From the NCBI RefSeq assembly GCF_014274465.1, contig NZ_CP060394.1, forward strand, positions 1,178,001-1,242,000: a stretch of DNA of 64,000 bases. Direction: 5' to 3'. Source of the DNA: Alloacidobacterium dinghuense (GTDB lineage: Bacteria > Acidobacteriota > Terriglobia > Terriglobales > Acidobacteriaceae). Position numbers and translations under genes: made by a program. Positions 46,613 through 54,768 of the stretch are shown here, piece by piece. How positions within the stretch are numbered: the stretch's first letter is position 1; every line of letters begins with the position of its first letter. The notes under the pieces were generated by a model. That model saw nothing but the letters and a program-made list of their open reading frames with translations. It was not told the origin of the DNA and did no database searches.

Positions 46613-46902
46613 AAGTCTTCTGCCAGGTTCTAGTTACCGCTGACGCCGCTTAACGGGAACCTTTTAGCGATTGGGATTACTTCCGGATGGCCGACCACAC
46701 AACCAGAGCCCACTATCTTAGCGATGGGTTGCCGTACCGAAGCTATGTGCGGCGAATCTCCCATGCGTCTGCAGCTCTATGCCTTGGCCCTAGCCAGAGC
46801 CATTGTTCAATTGTCTAATCGATAACATATTTTATCGTCTAGTAAAAGACCGGGGCGGTCGTCCGACAGAACGTCCTTTATGTCCGGCTATCTGGTTTAC
46901 GC
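46613..46902. other. Intergenic region inside the scarred segment
   Basis: About 290 bases between the left inverted repeat and the cupin gene. No gene, terminator or known repeat is recognised. It may be decayed mobile-element sequence. Confidence 0.35.
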
Positions 46903-47760
46903 TCACCGTGCGACGAACGAACTGACCGAGTCGACGACAGTTCGCCAGATAGTCCTGTGAAGATAGCGGTCCCTCGCCATGCGCGGCCAGTAGTGCAAGC
47001 CGTGTCGGCGCAATGCTTGATCTACGCGAGCCTGCCACCAGAAATTGACGTTGAGGCTCGCCTCAAGCGTACGGAACTGATGCCACCAGTAAATGGGAAT
47101 GTAAATGAAGTCGCCGGGCTCGAGGATCGCACGGAACGGAGTCGCACGATTGAATAGTGGGTAGCGGGAGAGGTCCGGCTTTTCGATCTCGACACGGCTG
47201 AAGTTCGACATGTAGTCCCAAGCGCTTCGTGGATAAAGCTCGTCGAGCTGCGTCGAAGGGAACAGAATGATCTCCTTTCGGCCAAGGAGTTGGATGTTGA
47301 TGTTATCCTCCGTGTCGTAGTGTGTCTTCGTCACGTTTCCGGTCGACCCCATCCAGATGTTCTTGGTGATGAACTTGCGTAGAACGTACCGGATTGGCGG
47401 CGACTCTTCGTTTAGCGCACCCCACGTGTGGAGGGGCTGCTGGTGGACGCGACACTTCTCGTCCGCGTTCGCCGGCGCGAATATACTATCGACGACCTTA
47501 GCGAACGCAATTTTCGGTTCGACACCGATTTTCAGCCTCTCGGCATAGTCGAGGTAGTCGCCATTCGTGGAAACGCCAATCTCTAGAATACGCGTACCGT
47601 ACATTGCCTTCAAATACTCGGGCGTCCATTTGTACGAAGGGGGCCAGTCTTTGACGGCGCCACGCACGATGACGGGACGCTCGGGACGCACATAGCGTTC
47701 AGCGAACTCTTCGACGCTCGGTGCGAGAGCGACGTCGACAGGTGCAGCGTCCTCAAACAT
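46903..47760 (-). CDS. JmjC/cupin_8-type Fe(II)/2-oxoglutarate oxygenase
   Basis: 285 residues. It starts with a region like RPERPVIVRGAVKDWPP, followed by GSTGNVTKTHYDTEDNINIQLLG with the HxD iron ligands, KEIILFPS and IPIYWWHQFRTL with the distal histidine, the pattern of cupin_8/JmjC hydroxylases. Such enzymes hydroxylate protein side chains or small molecules; the substrate is unknown. It stands alone between two inverted repeats in a gene-poor segment, so it may be cargo of a mobile element. Confidence 0.82.
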   Translation of the reverse strand: MFEDAAPVDVALAPSVEEFAERYVRPERPVIVRGAVKDWPPSYKWTPEYLKAMYGTRILEIGVSTNGDYLDYAERLKIGVEPKIAFAKVVDSIFAPANADEKCRVHQQPLHTWGALNEESPPIRYVLRKFITKNIWMGSTGNVTKTHYDTEDNINIQLLGRKEIILFPSTQLDELYPRSAWDYMSNFSRVEIEKPDLSRYPLFNRATPFRAILEPGDFIYIPIYWWHQFRTLEASLNVNFWWQARVDQALRRHGLHYWPRMARDRYLHRTIWRTVVDSVSSFVAR

Positions 47761-47979
47761 GCGGCGGATATTATCACGGGCGCGACTGACGCGCCACGCC
47801 TTTTTTGGCCGCAGTGGCAGTGGGCGGTTGGAAGCCCCTTCTGAAAGGCGGCTCCGCTCCCGTCTTGTTGAGGCACGGAGTCAAGCAGCCAAAGTTGTTA
47901 GGGCGTGAACTCATAGACCCGCCATTGGACAGGTTGCCCAATGTCCGCATCGGGCCAATCGCGTCATCTTGGCGCCCCG
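47761..47979. other. Gene-poor stretch before the integrase remnant
   Basis: About 220 bases. Frames cross it, but none resembles a family. The part joined to the integrase remnant is probably degraded recombinase sequence. Confidence 0.3.
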
Positions 47980-48110
47980 CCGTCAACGTCCGGTCCACCC
48001 CCCGGATAACGCTTGACGTTTACACGCAGGCGACGACGACCAGCAAGCGTGCCGCCCACCCGGAGATCATCCGCAATTACCCGGTGCGCCAGCCGTTGTT
48101 GTGGGTGTGA
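47980..48110 (+). pseudogene. C-terminal remnant of a tyrosine recombinase/integrase
   Basis: The plus-strand frame ending at 48110 reads RITLDVYTQATTTSKRAA followed by HPEIIRN. This resembles the last part of phage-type integrases, where the catalytic tyrosine sits in TLDVYTxA. The upstream arginine and histidine motifs are missing and the preceding residues are unlike the family, so it is a fragment. It ends seven bases before a 3' tRNA fragment, the normal position of an integrase beside its attachment site. Confidence 0.55.
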
Positions 48111-48116
48111 ATTTGT

Positions 48117-48180
48117 TGGTGCCCGGAGGGGGGACTTGAACCCCCACGGCCGGTTAAGGCCTGCGGATTTAAGTTCGGGA
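48117..48180 (-). pseudogene. 3' fragment of a Leu-type tRNA, likely attachment site
   Basis: Read on the minus strand it contains an anticodon-loop-like CTTAAAT, a variable arm GGCC-TTAACC-GGCC, a T arm GGGGG-TTCAAGT-CCCCC and an end TCCGGGCACCA. The long variable arm points to tRNA-Leu. The 5' half is absent: upstream bases cannot form the D arm or the acceptor strand. One extra C lies between T stem and acceptor. A 3' tRNA half next to an integrase end is the mark of an integrated element. Confidence 0.65.
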
Positions 48181-48798
48181 TCTAATTGTCCATGATCGAT
48201 CATGGAGTAATGGTTTGTTGAGCTTAAGGGGAAACTTTTTCTACTAAGTCCACGGAAATGCCATGAATTCCATTCTGGTTCCCACCAAAGTCTCCCACCA
48301 GCTCTTACTTAAACGGCGGAATGCCAATGAGATTAGGTTCCGCTAGAGTCAGTCTTCGGTTCCGACCATCGCGTGGATGTTCTGGGTGGATCACCGGCAA
48401 TACGGAAGTAACCCCGAAGGTGCCTCTGAAGTCTGCTTATCGATAACTCACACCGAGATCAAGTTGACCCACTACCGACGCACACGGATGGTTACAAAAG
48501 AACTGTATTGTCAGCCCTGTTGCCAGCTGAAGGCTTCTGCATGGCCGACGCTACCCAACTCCGCTGCGATGATCGGAAGGGAGCTGAACGTCCAAGCGGT
48601 CCAGCCGAATCATTAGGCGATTTGGGCGGCTCCCACAATAGCGGTGACTCAGGCACCCGTACATAGGTGCGTTTTCCAGTCGGTAACAATCACCATTCTA
48701 GAGCCGCAATTCAACGGGTAAGTCGAGTTGCATTTGTCAACGATTCGCTCGAGAGGCGAGGTACGGTAGGATCGGGAAAATGCGCCTCAGGAGGCTGG
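48181..48798. other. Non-coding stretch upstream of the M1 peptidase
   Basis: About 620 bases with the right copy of the 16-bp inverted repeat (48461-48476) and otherwise no recognised feature. Frames of 65-79 codons have no ribosome site or family similarity. The final 130 bases probably contain the peptidase promoter, but no clear -35/-10 pair stands out. Confidence 0.4.
48461..48476. repeat. Right copy of 16-bp inverted repeat
   Basis: AAGTTGACCCACTACC, inverted relative to 46597-46612 with one mismatch. Together they delimit about 1.9 kb. Confidence 0.55.
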
Positions 48799-51471
48799 AT
48801 GCGGGTTTGGCAACGCTTGTGGAGACGGGCATGGAGGCTGGGTGTCATCGGAGTAACCATCGGACTCTCTGTGAGTTCGGCATCAGCCTTCGCTGAGCCG
48901 GCTAAGGCTAAGGTCGATTCAGGAATTACGCGGGCACTCGCGGTGGAGCGGGCCGGGCGCGTATCAGACCTGCATTATGCGCTTCGATTCAAATTGCGGG
49001 CACATGCAGAGAGCATGCACGGAGAAGAGGTCCTGCTCTTTACGTTGCGCTCTGGAGCCGGGCAGGCAGACCTGCCTCTCGATTATCGAGACGGGACCAT
49101 CTCTTCGGCGACTCTAAATGGTGTTGCGCTAGAACCATTGCTGACAAACGGACACCTGATCCTGCCGGCGCAGCTTCTGCATGTAGGCGAAAACAAACTA
49201 GGCGTTTCGTTCACTTCCCGGGTTGCGACCGCGGGCGCGGCGATCACTCGCTACGACGATAAGGACGATGGAAGCGAATACCTGTACTCGCTGTTTGTGC
49301 CGATGGATGCGAGCATGGCGTTCCCGTGCTTCGATCAGCCAGATATGAAGGCCAGGTTCAGCCTCGCGCTGGATGCGCCATCGGAATGGAAGGTCATCGG
49401 CAACACGGCTCCCGAGTCGACGGAACGAAACGGAACAAGCACGGTGACTCGATTCGCGGAGACCAAACCGATCTCGACGTATCTGTTTGCGTTCGCTGCG
49501 GGGCCGTGGGTGAATGTGCATCCCATCGCCGGAATGCCGGATGTATATGTCCGGCGGTCGCAACTCAAGCGCGCAGAACCTGAGGCGCCGCAACTCCAGG
49601 AGATTACGACACGCGGTATGAAGTGGCTGGCTGATTATTTTCAGCAACCGTTTCCGTTTCCTAAATACGACATCGTGCTGATTCCCGGTTTTCCGTTCGG
49701 CGGAATGGAGCATGCAGGCGAGACCTTCTTACGGGAAGACAGTGTGCTGTTCCGTACGGCGCCTACGGAGAGCGATCGCTTTCAGCGAAATATCCTGACG
49801 CTACACGAGCTGACTCACCAGTGGTTCGGCGATCTGGTGACCATGCGGTGGTTCGACGACCTCTGGCTGAAGGAGGGTTTTGCGCAGTACATGGCTTATC
49901 GGTCGCTCGACTCCTTGGAGCCAAAAGCGCAGGCCTGGAAGCATTTCTATGAGGACATTAAGCCGCAGGCATACGGAATCGACGAGACAGAGGGCACGAC
50001 GCCGATCTTTCAGAACATTCCGAATCTGAAGGACGCGAAAAGCGCGTACGGCGCGATCGTCTATCAGAAGGCCCCGGCGATCCTGAAGCAGCTTGAGTTT
50101 CAACTTGGAGCAGATGCGTTCCGCAATGGGCTGAGGATTTACCTGAAGGAGCACGCCTATGCGAATGCCCAGTGGAGCGATCTGATCGGGGCCTTCCAGA
50201 CTGCAAGTGGGCAGGATGTGCGCACATGGGCCGACGCCTGGGTTCTACGGCGCGGCATGCCAGAGGTGAATGTGAACTACCGCTGCGATGCGCAGGGCAA
50301 GCTTACGGAGCTAAGGCTGACGCAGAAAGATGCGTTGCCCGATGGGTATCTCTGGCCGATCTCGAATGAGGTCTGGCTGGGCTATGGGAAGTCTGGACGT
50401 GCTTCGGTGCGGCACCGTGTGAATTGGAGTACGGCGGAGATTGTGGTTCCTGAGGTTGTGGGCGAAGAATGCCCGGACGAAGTGTTTGCGAACTATGGCG
50501 ACCAGGCCTACGGACGCTTTCTGCTTGATGAGAAGAGCCAGGCCTTTGTACGGCAAACGATTTTGGCGGGCGCGTTACGGACCGAGGATACAGATCCGCT
50601 GTTACGGTCCCAACTATGGGGCGCGCTTTGGGATGGAGTGCATGTGGCGCAATCACCGCCGCGCGCATATGTTGAATTGGTGTTGGCCAACTTGCCGCAG
50701 GAACAAGACGAGACACTTGCGCGCATCCAAGGCGGACATGCCACGACAGCAGTACAACGCTATATGAGTGCCCAGGCTCGCTCTCCGCTGGCCATGCGCA
50801 TGGAAGCGATCGTCACACATCGCATGCTGAGTGCGCAGACGACCGGTCTACGTATTGTGAGCTTCAGAACATTGACTGCAGTCACGGAGACAGATGCAGG
50901 CCGGGCTACTTTGAAGGGGCTGTTGGCGGGCAAGGTTTCTGTTCCTGGCGTCGAGCTGCGGCCACTTGATCGCTGGAATCTTGTGGAGAAGCTGATCTTG
51001 TTGAACGACCCTGAAGCTGCGTCGTTCTTCGCCGCGGAGAGCAAGCGTGATCAAACGGGAGATGGGCAAAAGTATGCCTGGGCGGTACAGGCGGCGGTGC
51101 CTGACTCTGCCACGAAGGACCGCTACTTCGCGCAGTACACGTTGGCTCCCACCAGCGCGGAGGCAAAGCCGGAAGACTGGTTGACACAGAGCCTTCGACC
51201 TTTCAATGCCTGGAACCAGTCGGATCTGACAGAGCCGTTTCTAGGTCGCGCACTCGATCAGCTTCCAAAGATTAAGCGCGACCGGAAGATCTTCTTCTTA
51301 GGAGCGTGGCTCGGCGCGTTTCTGGGCGGGCAGGTTAGCCCTGATGCAGATGCTGTCGTGAGGCACTGGCTTTCCCAGCCGGATATCGATCCAGACCTTC
51401 GGCTGAAGGTGCTGGAGAATGCAGACGAACTCGAACGCACTGTGCGCATACGGCAGAGATTTCCTGAATGA
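48799..51471 (+). CDS. Exported M1-family aminopeptidase
   Basis: 890 residues. ATG at 48799 is preceded by AGGAGG (48789-48794) and begins an arginine-rich signal peptide ending about residue 34; the longer frame from 48667 is rejected. The M1 catalytic domain has FGGMEHAGETF near 301 (exopeptidase motif, here GGMEH rather than GAMEN) and HELTHQWFGDLV near 336 with the distal zinc glutamate in WLKEGFAQYM. The C-terminal ERAP1-like helical domain follows. It trims N-terminal residues from peptides in the periplasm. Confidence 0.92.
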   Translation: MRVWQRLWRRAWRLGVIGVTIGLSVSSASAFAEPAKAKVDSGITRALAVERAGRVSDLHYALRFKLRAHAESMHGEEVLLFTLRSGAGQADLPLDYRDGTISSATLNGVALEPLLTNGHLILPAQLLHVGENKLGVSFTSRVATAGAAITRYDDKDDGSEYLYSLFVPMDASMAFPCFDQPDMKARFSLALDAPSEWKVIGNTAPESTERNGTSTVTRFAETKPISTYLFAFAAGPWVNVHPIAGMPDVYVRRSQLKRAEPEAPQLQEITTRGMKWLADYFQQPFPFPKYDIVLIPGFPFGGMEHAGETFLREDSVLFRTAPTESDRFQRNILTLHELTHQWFGDLVTMRWFDDLWLKEGFAQYMAYRSLDSLEPKAQAWKHFYEDIKPQAYGIDETEGTTPIFQNIPNLKDAKSAYGAIVYQKAPAILKQLEFQLGADAFRNGLRIYLKEHAYANAQWSDLIGAFQTASGQDVRTWADAWVLRRGMPEVNVNYRCDAQGKLTELRLTQKDALPDGYLWPISNEVWLGYGKSGRASVRHRVNWSTAEIVVPEVVGEECPDEVFANYGDQAYGRFLLDEKSQAFVRQTILAGALRTEDTDPLLRSQLWGALWDGVHVAQSPPRAYVELVLANLPQEQDETLARIQGGHATTAVQRYMSAQARSPLAMRMEAIVTHRMLSAQTTGLRIVSFRTLTAVTETDAGRATLKGLLAGKVSVPGVELRPLDRWNLVEKLILLNDPEAASFFAAESKRDQTGDGQKYAWAVQAAVPDSATKDRYFAQYTLAPTSAEAKPEDWLTQSLRPFNAWNQSDLTEPFLGRALDQLPKIKRDRKIFFLGAWLGAFLGGQVSPDADAVVRHWLSQPDIDPDLRLKVLENADELERTVRIRQRFPE

Positions 51472-51511
51472 CGGCTGCCTTCTTATTGCCTGACAAATCA
51501 ACCCTGGCATA

Positions 51512-51530
51512 TATGACATCCTGTGTCATA
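51512..51530. promoter_or_regulatory. Palindrome upstream of the HTH-WYL-PP2C gene, candidate operator
   Basis: TATGACA (51512-51518) and TGTCATA (51524-51530) are a perfect inverted repeat with spacer TCCTG, about 53 bases before the start. The encoded protein has a helix-turn-helix domain, so this is a natural autoregulatory site. The following CATAAT overlaps and could be the -10 element. Confidence 0.5.
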
Positions 51531-51583
51531 ATTGCCGCGACGCCTTTATAAACTTTTTCGAGCCTTCCAAGAGACCAATTTCC

Positions 51584-53098
51584 ATGAGAGCCGATCGCCT
51601 GATGTCTGCACTGCTGTTGCTGCAAGCGCGTGGGCAGATGACCGGCCGTGAACTGGCCGCGAGGCTCGAAGTCTCCGAGCGCACCGTTCATCGCGACATG
51701 GAAGCGCTCAGCGCCGCCGGTGTCCCGGTCTTTGCCATGCGAGGGTCGCATGGTGGCTGGCAGCTCGATGAGGGCTGGCGCACGCAGGCGCCCGGCCTGG
51801 ACCAAACCGAGCTCCGTTCACAACTCATGGCCCAGCCGCGCACGCCGGGAGACAAGCGTCTTGCCGCAGCCGCTGACCGTGCCATCGGCAAAGTGATGGC
51901 TGCGCTACCAGAGCCGCTGCGCGAGAAAGCATCTTCGATCCGCGACCGGCTTTTTATTGACACGACCGGATGGCGCGGCACAACCGAGAATCTCTCCATG
52001 CTCGCCATCGTGCAGGATGCCGTTGCGCAGGATCGCAAGTTGAGCTTCTGGTATTGGCGTGCTGGCCGCGAGCGTGTGGAGCGCACTGTGGATCCTCTCG
52101 GACTCGTTGCCAAGGGCAGCACCTGGTATCTGTTTGCGGGCACCGATCATGGCTATCGCACGTATCGTATCTCGCGTATGGAAGACGCGAAGCTGCTCGA
52201 TGCTCTGAGCGTGCGTCCGCCGAATTTTGACCTGGAAGCTGCGTGGAAGATTTCGGCTGAGGAATTTCGTGATGAGGTGAATCGCGAGATGGAGGCCGCG
52301 CGACGCGCCTACGAGGCTCGCCTGGAAGCAGAGCGCAGAGCGGTGCAGGAAATGGAAATCGCACGTCAGGTGCAGGCACGGCTGTTTCCGCAGCAGCTGC
52401 CTGAGAGCCTGTCGCTGGACTACGCCGGCATCTGCATTCAGGCGCGCAAGGTTGGCGGCGATTATTACGACTTTCTCGATCTCGGCTCGCAGCGCCTCGG
52501 ACTGGTCATCGGTGATATTGCTGGGAAGGGAATCGCAGGCGCTCTATTGATGGCGAACCTCCAGGCAAATCTCCGCGGCCAGCTTGCCATGGTTGTCGAT
52601 CAACCGCAGCGTCTTCTGCATTCTGTGAATCAGCTCTTCTTCAAGAACACTGCCGAACATGCGTATGCAACGCTCATCTTCGCCGAATATGACGACAAGG
52701 CGCAGATGCTGCGCTACGCAAACTGCGGACATCTTCCCGCTCTCCTGCTGCGCTGCAGCGGCGAGATGGAACGGCTGCACTCCACCTGCACCGTCGTTGG
52801 CCTTTTTGATGACTGGGAGTGCAAGTCGAGCGAAGCGTGCCTTTTGCCTGGAGACACATTGGCTCTGTATACCGATGGCGTAACCGAGGCATGCAACGAT
52901 CAGGGTGAAGAGTTCGGAGAGGAGCGACTGGCGGATGCGTTACGCAGATATCGAAATCACTCTGCCAGCGGATTGCTGCAGTCCGTAGTGAATGAAGTTC
53001 AGAGCTTCAGCCCTCAGGAGCAGCAGGATGACATTACGCTGATCGTCGCGCGGTGCCGGGAGACGGATCAGCGAATGCTGTTCGATCGTCCTGTGTAA
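51584..53098 (+). CDS. HTH-WYL regulator fused to a SpoIIE/RsbU-type PP2C phosphatase
   Basis: 504 residues with an unusual domain order. Residues 1-60 are a DeoR/HTH_11-type DNA-binding domain (GRELAARLEVSERTVHRDME). A WYL domain follows (about 140-210; FWYWRAGRERVERTVDPLG, KGSTWYLFAG with W181-Y182-L183). A charged coiled coil (about 225-268) ends in the RsbU-like ARQVQARLFPQQLP, and a PP2C-type phosphatase (about 278-490) keeps its metal aspartates: D293 (GGDYYDF), D311 (GDIAGKG), D431 (LYTDGVTEA) and D482/D483 (QQDDITLIV). The WYL C-terminal extension is replaced by the phosphatase. It may link a ligand or nucleic acid signal to dephosphorylation of an anti-sigma antagonist (inference). 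Confidence 0.9.
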   Translation: MRADRLMSALLLLQARGQMTGRELAARLEVSERTVHRDMEALSAAGVPVFAMRGSHGGWQLDEGWRTQAPGLDQTELRSQLMAQPRTPGDKRLAAAADRAIGKVMAALPEPLREKASSIRDRLFIDTTGWRGTTENLSMLAIVQDAVAQDRKLSFWYWRAGRERVERTVDPLGLVAKGSTWYLFAGTDHGYRTYRISRMEDAKLLDALSVRPPNFDLEAAWKISAEEFRDEVNREMEAARRAYEARLEAERRAVQEMEIARQVQARLFPQQLPESLSLDYAGICIQARKVGGDYYDFLDLGSQRLGLVIGDIAGKGIAGALLMANLQANLRGQLAMVVDQPQRLLHSVNQLFFKNTAEHAYATLIFAEYDDKAQMLRYANCGHLPALLLRCSGEMERLHSTCTVVGLFDDWECKSSEACLLPGDTLALYTDGVTEACNDQGEEFGEERLADALRRYRNHSASGLLQSVVNEVQSFSPQEQQDDITLIVARCRETDQRMLFDRPV

Positions 53099-53108
53099 GC
53101 AAAAAAAA

Positions 53109-53134
53109 TCCCGGCGAATCGCAATTCGCCGGGA
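53109..53134. terminator. Strong rho-independent terminator
   Basis: TCCCGGCGAAT (53109-53119) and ATTCGCCGGGA (53124-53134) form a perfect stem with loop CGCA. A run of eight A on its left is a T-run for minus-strand transcription, so it ends the small secreted protein gene and may also stop the phosphatase transcript. Confidence 0.88.
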
Positions 53135-53154
53135 ATCAGATTGAATTGCTGGGC

Positions 53155-53514
53155 TTAATAAGAGTGCGGATAACCGCGCATCAGGTGCTCGACGCCGGTT
53201 TGGTATCCGCGGCGGAATCCGTCGCGATAGGCTTCCCGGTCGTGATGGGGAACAGGCGGATGGCGGAATTCTTCGCGGTTTTCAACACTGGGCTGACGGT
53301 GATTTTCGTAATCCTTGCGCGCGCCTTCAACGCCATCGTGAAAGCCCTGCGCATGCACGCCCTGCACTTCTGCTGGCGGAGCAGCCCATACCTCGTGGCC
53401 GTAATCGGGAGGCGGCGGACCCTGTTGCGGGTATTGCGCGTTTGCTGCGGGAACGCTCAAGAGCACAGCCGTTGCGAATGCTGCTAACGATAGACCTGGG
53501 ATAATTTTCTTCAT
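53155..53514 (-). CDS. Small secreted protein with GYxxG-type repeats, function unknown
   Basis: 119 residues. Start ATG at 53514, chosen because MKKIIPGLSLAAFATAVLLS begins a good signal peptide cleaved after ANAQ (about 27); the frame opens 15 codons earlier. The mature part has a proline-rich start and two similar units, AQGFHDGVEGARKDYENH and YRDGFRRGYQTGVEHL, each with glycines spaced about four residues. No family name can be given. It ends at a strong terminator. Confidence 0.7.
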   Translation of the reverse strand: MKKIIPGLSLAAFATAVLLSVPAANAQYPQQGPPPPDYGHEVWAAPPAEVQGVHAQGFHDGVEGARKDYENHRQPSVENREEFRHPPVPHHDREAYRDGFRRGYQTGVEHLMRGYPHSY

Positions 53515-53696
53515 ACGTGGGTTCTCCGTTTCGTTCTGCGGAATGGATGAATTCTCCATTCACTTTGTCGGACCCTTTCTACGATGAAGAGTTTCGCGAG
53601 CGTGTTGCACGCTGTATTTGTTCGTAGCGGGGCAACCGTTCGAGGACTTCGCTGTTATTTGTGATACGGATTCGGCCCATTGGCGTTCGCTGTCTT

Positions 53697-53798
53697 CTAT
53701 GTTTTGCGGAAGGATTCGTCGGATGGGCGGCAGGCGGTTAGGAGGGTGGTGCTCAGAAGGAGGAGGGTTGCGAGGGTACTTTTGGCACGTGGACGCAT
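53697..53798 (-). CDS. Possible 33-residue lipoprotein
   Basis: ATG at 53798 (minus) encodes MRPRAKSTLATLLLL, then STTLLTAC with a lipobox (LTAC), then only RPSDESFRKT before TAG. Positive N-terminus, hydrophobic core and lipobox are all in order, but the ribosome binding site is weak. It may be a tiny lipoprotein or the start of a broken gene. It is too short for automatic gene finders. Confidence 0.35.
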   Translation of the reverse strand: MRPRAKSTLATLLLLSTTLLTACRPSDESFRKT

Positions 53799-53958
53799 GG
53801 AGTTTCATCATACTGTTCCATTGCACATGCGACAGAAAAGACTTAGGTTAACTTTGGAGAACATCACGAGACAAATATCCGAAAATGCACAAATTATGTT
53901 GCAGGCGAACAAAAGGAGAACTATACTTTCTCTAGGGGATTCAATTTAAGGAGCTGAC
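53799..53958. promoter_or_regulatory. AT-rich upstream region with a sigma70-like promoter for the DUF5131-tcmP pair
   Basis: TTGCAG (53899-53904) and TATACT (53922-53927) are 17 bases apart, close to the sigma70 consensus. AAGGAG (53948-53953) lies five bases before the ATG at 53959. Base composition turns AT-rich from about 53830. Confidence 0.55.
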
Positions 53959-54768
53959 ATGAGTTTTGAGTCTTCCATCGAATGGACTGATTCAACTTGG
54001 AATCCAGTTCGGGGCTGCACGAAGATTAGTCCGGGTTGCAAACACTGCTATGCATGCACTTTTGCCGAACGCTTCCAAGGTGTCAAAGGACATCCCTATG
54101 AAGAGGGTTTTAAGCTACGACTCGTCCCTGAAAAACTCGCAGAACCTCTGAAATGGGGAAGTTCACGTATGGTCTTTGTGAACTCCATGAGTGACCTTTT
54201 CCATAAAGATGTTCCTGATGCATACATACAACGAGTGGTAGAAGTGATGGCTACCGCAAATTGGCACACTTTTCAGTTGCTAACCAAACGTGCTGAGCGT
54301 ATGCGCGATCTGCTTGCGGGCCCACTTAAAAAATTCGCGGACTTGCCGCACATATGGTGGGGCGTGAGTGTCGAAAACAAGAAGCATGGTTTACCAAGGC
54401 TTCAGGCATTACGAAAGGCTACTGCTTCTATGCGGTTTCTTTCAATTGAACCGCTTTTAGAAGATCTTGGGAGTTTTGATTTACAAGGAATTAGTTGGGT
54501 AATCGTCGGCGGAGAAAGCGGCCCGGGAGCCCGTCCGCTACTTGCAGATTGGGTACGAAACATACAAGAGCAATGCAAGAATCAACAAGTGGCATTCTTT
54601 TTTAAACAGTGGGGTGGCCGTAATAAAAAGAAGGCTGGGCGACTTCTTGACGGTAGAACTTTTGATGAATTTCCAAGAGTAGTGAAGAATAAACCACCAC
54701 ATTCGATGGTAAGGCATGAACACATCCAAAATTTGGAGGCGCGTAGTCTTGTCAGTATTCAGTTATGA
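53959..54768 (+). CDS. DUF5131 (phage Gp37/Gp68) three-Cys-motif protein
   Basis: 269 residues. The N-terminus has C20, C27 and C30 in RGCTKISPGCKHCYA, the three-cysteine signature of DUF5131, which resembles a radical-SAM/iron-sulfur site. Further conserved stretches are FVNSMSDLFHKDVPD, FQLLTKRAERM, WWGVSVEN, SIEPLLEDLG, IVGGESGPGARP and FFFKQWGG. Its biochemical role is not established. The codon use is AT-rich, unlike the neighbours. The stop overlaps the ATG of tcmP (ATGA). It is likely horizontally acquired as a two-gene unit. Confidence 0.88.
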   Translation: MSFESSIEWTDSTWNPVRGCTKISPGCKHCYACTFAERFQGVKGHPYEEGFKLRLVPEKLAEPLKWGSSRMVFVNSMSDLFHKDVPDAYIQRVVEVMATANWHTFQLLTKRAERMRDLLAGPLKKFADLPHIWWGVSVENKKHGLPRLQALRKATASMRFLSIEPLLEDLGSFDLQGISWVIVGGESGPGARPLLADWVRNIQEQCKNQQVAFFFKQWGGRNKKKAGRLLDGRTFDEFPRVVKNKPPHSMVRHEHIQNLEARSLVSIQL

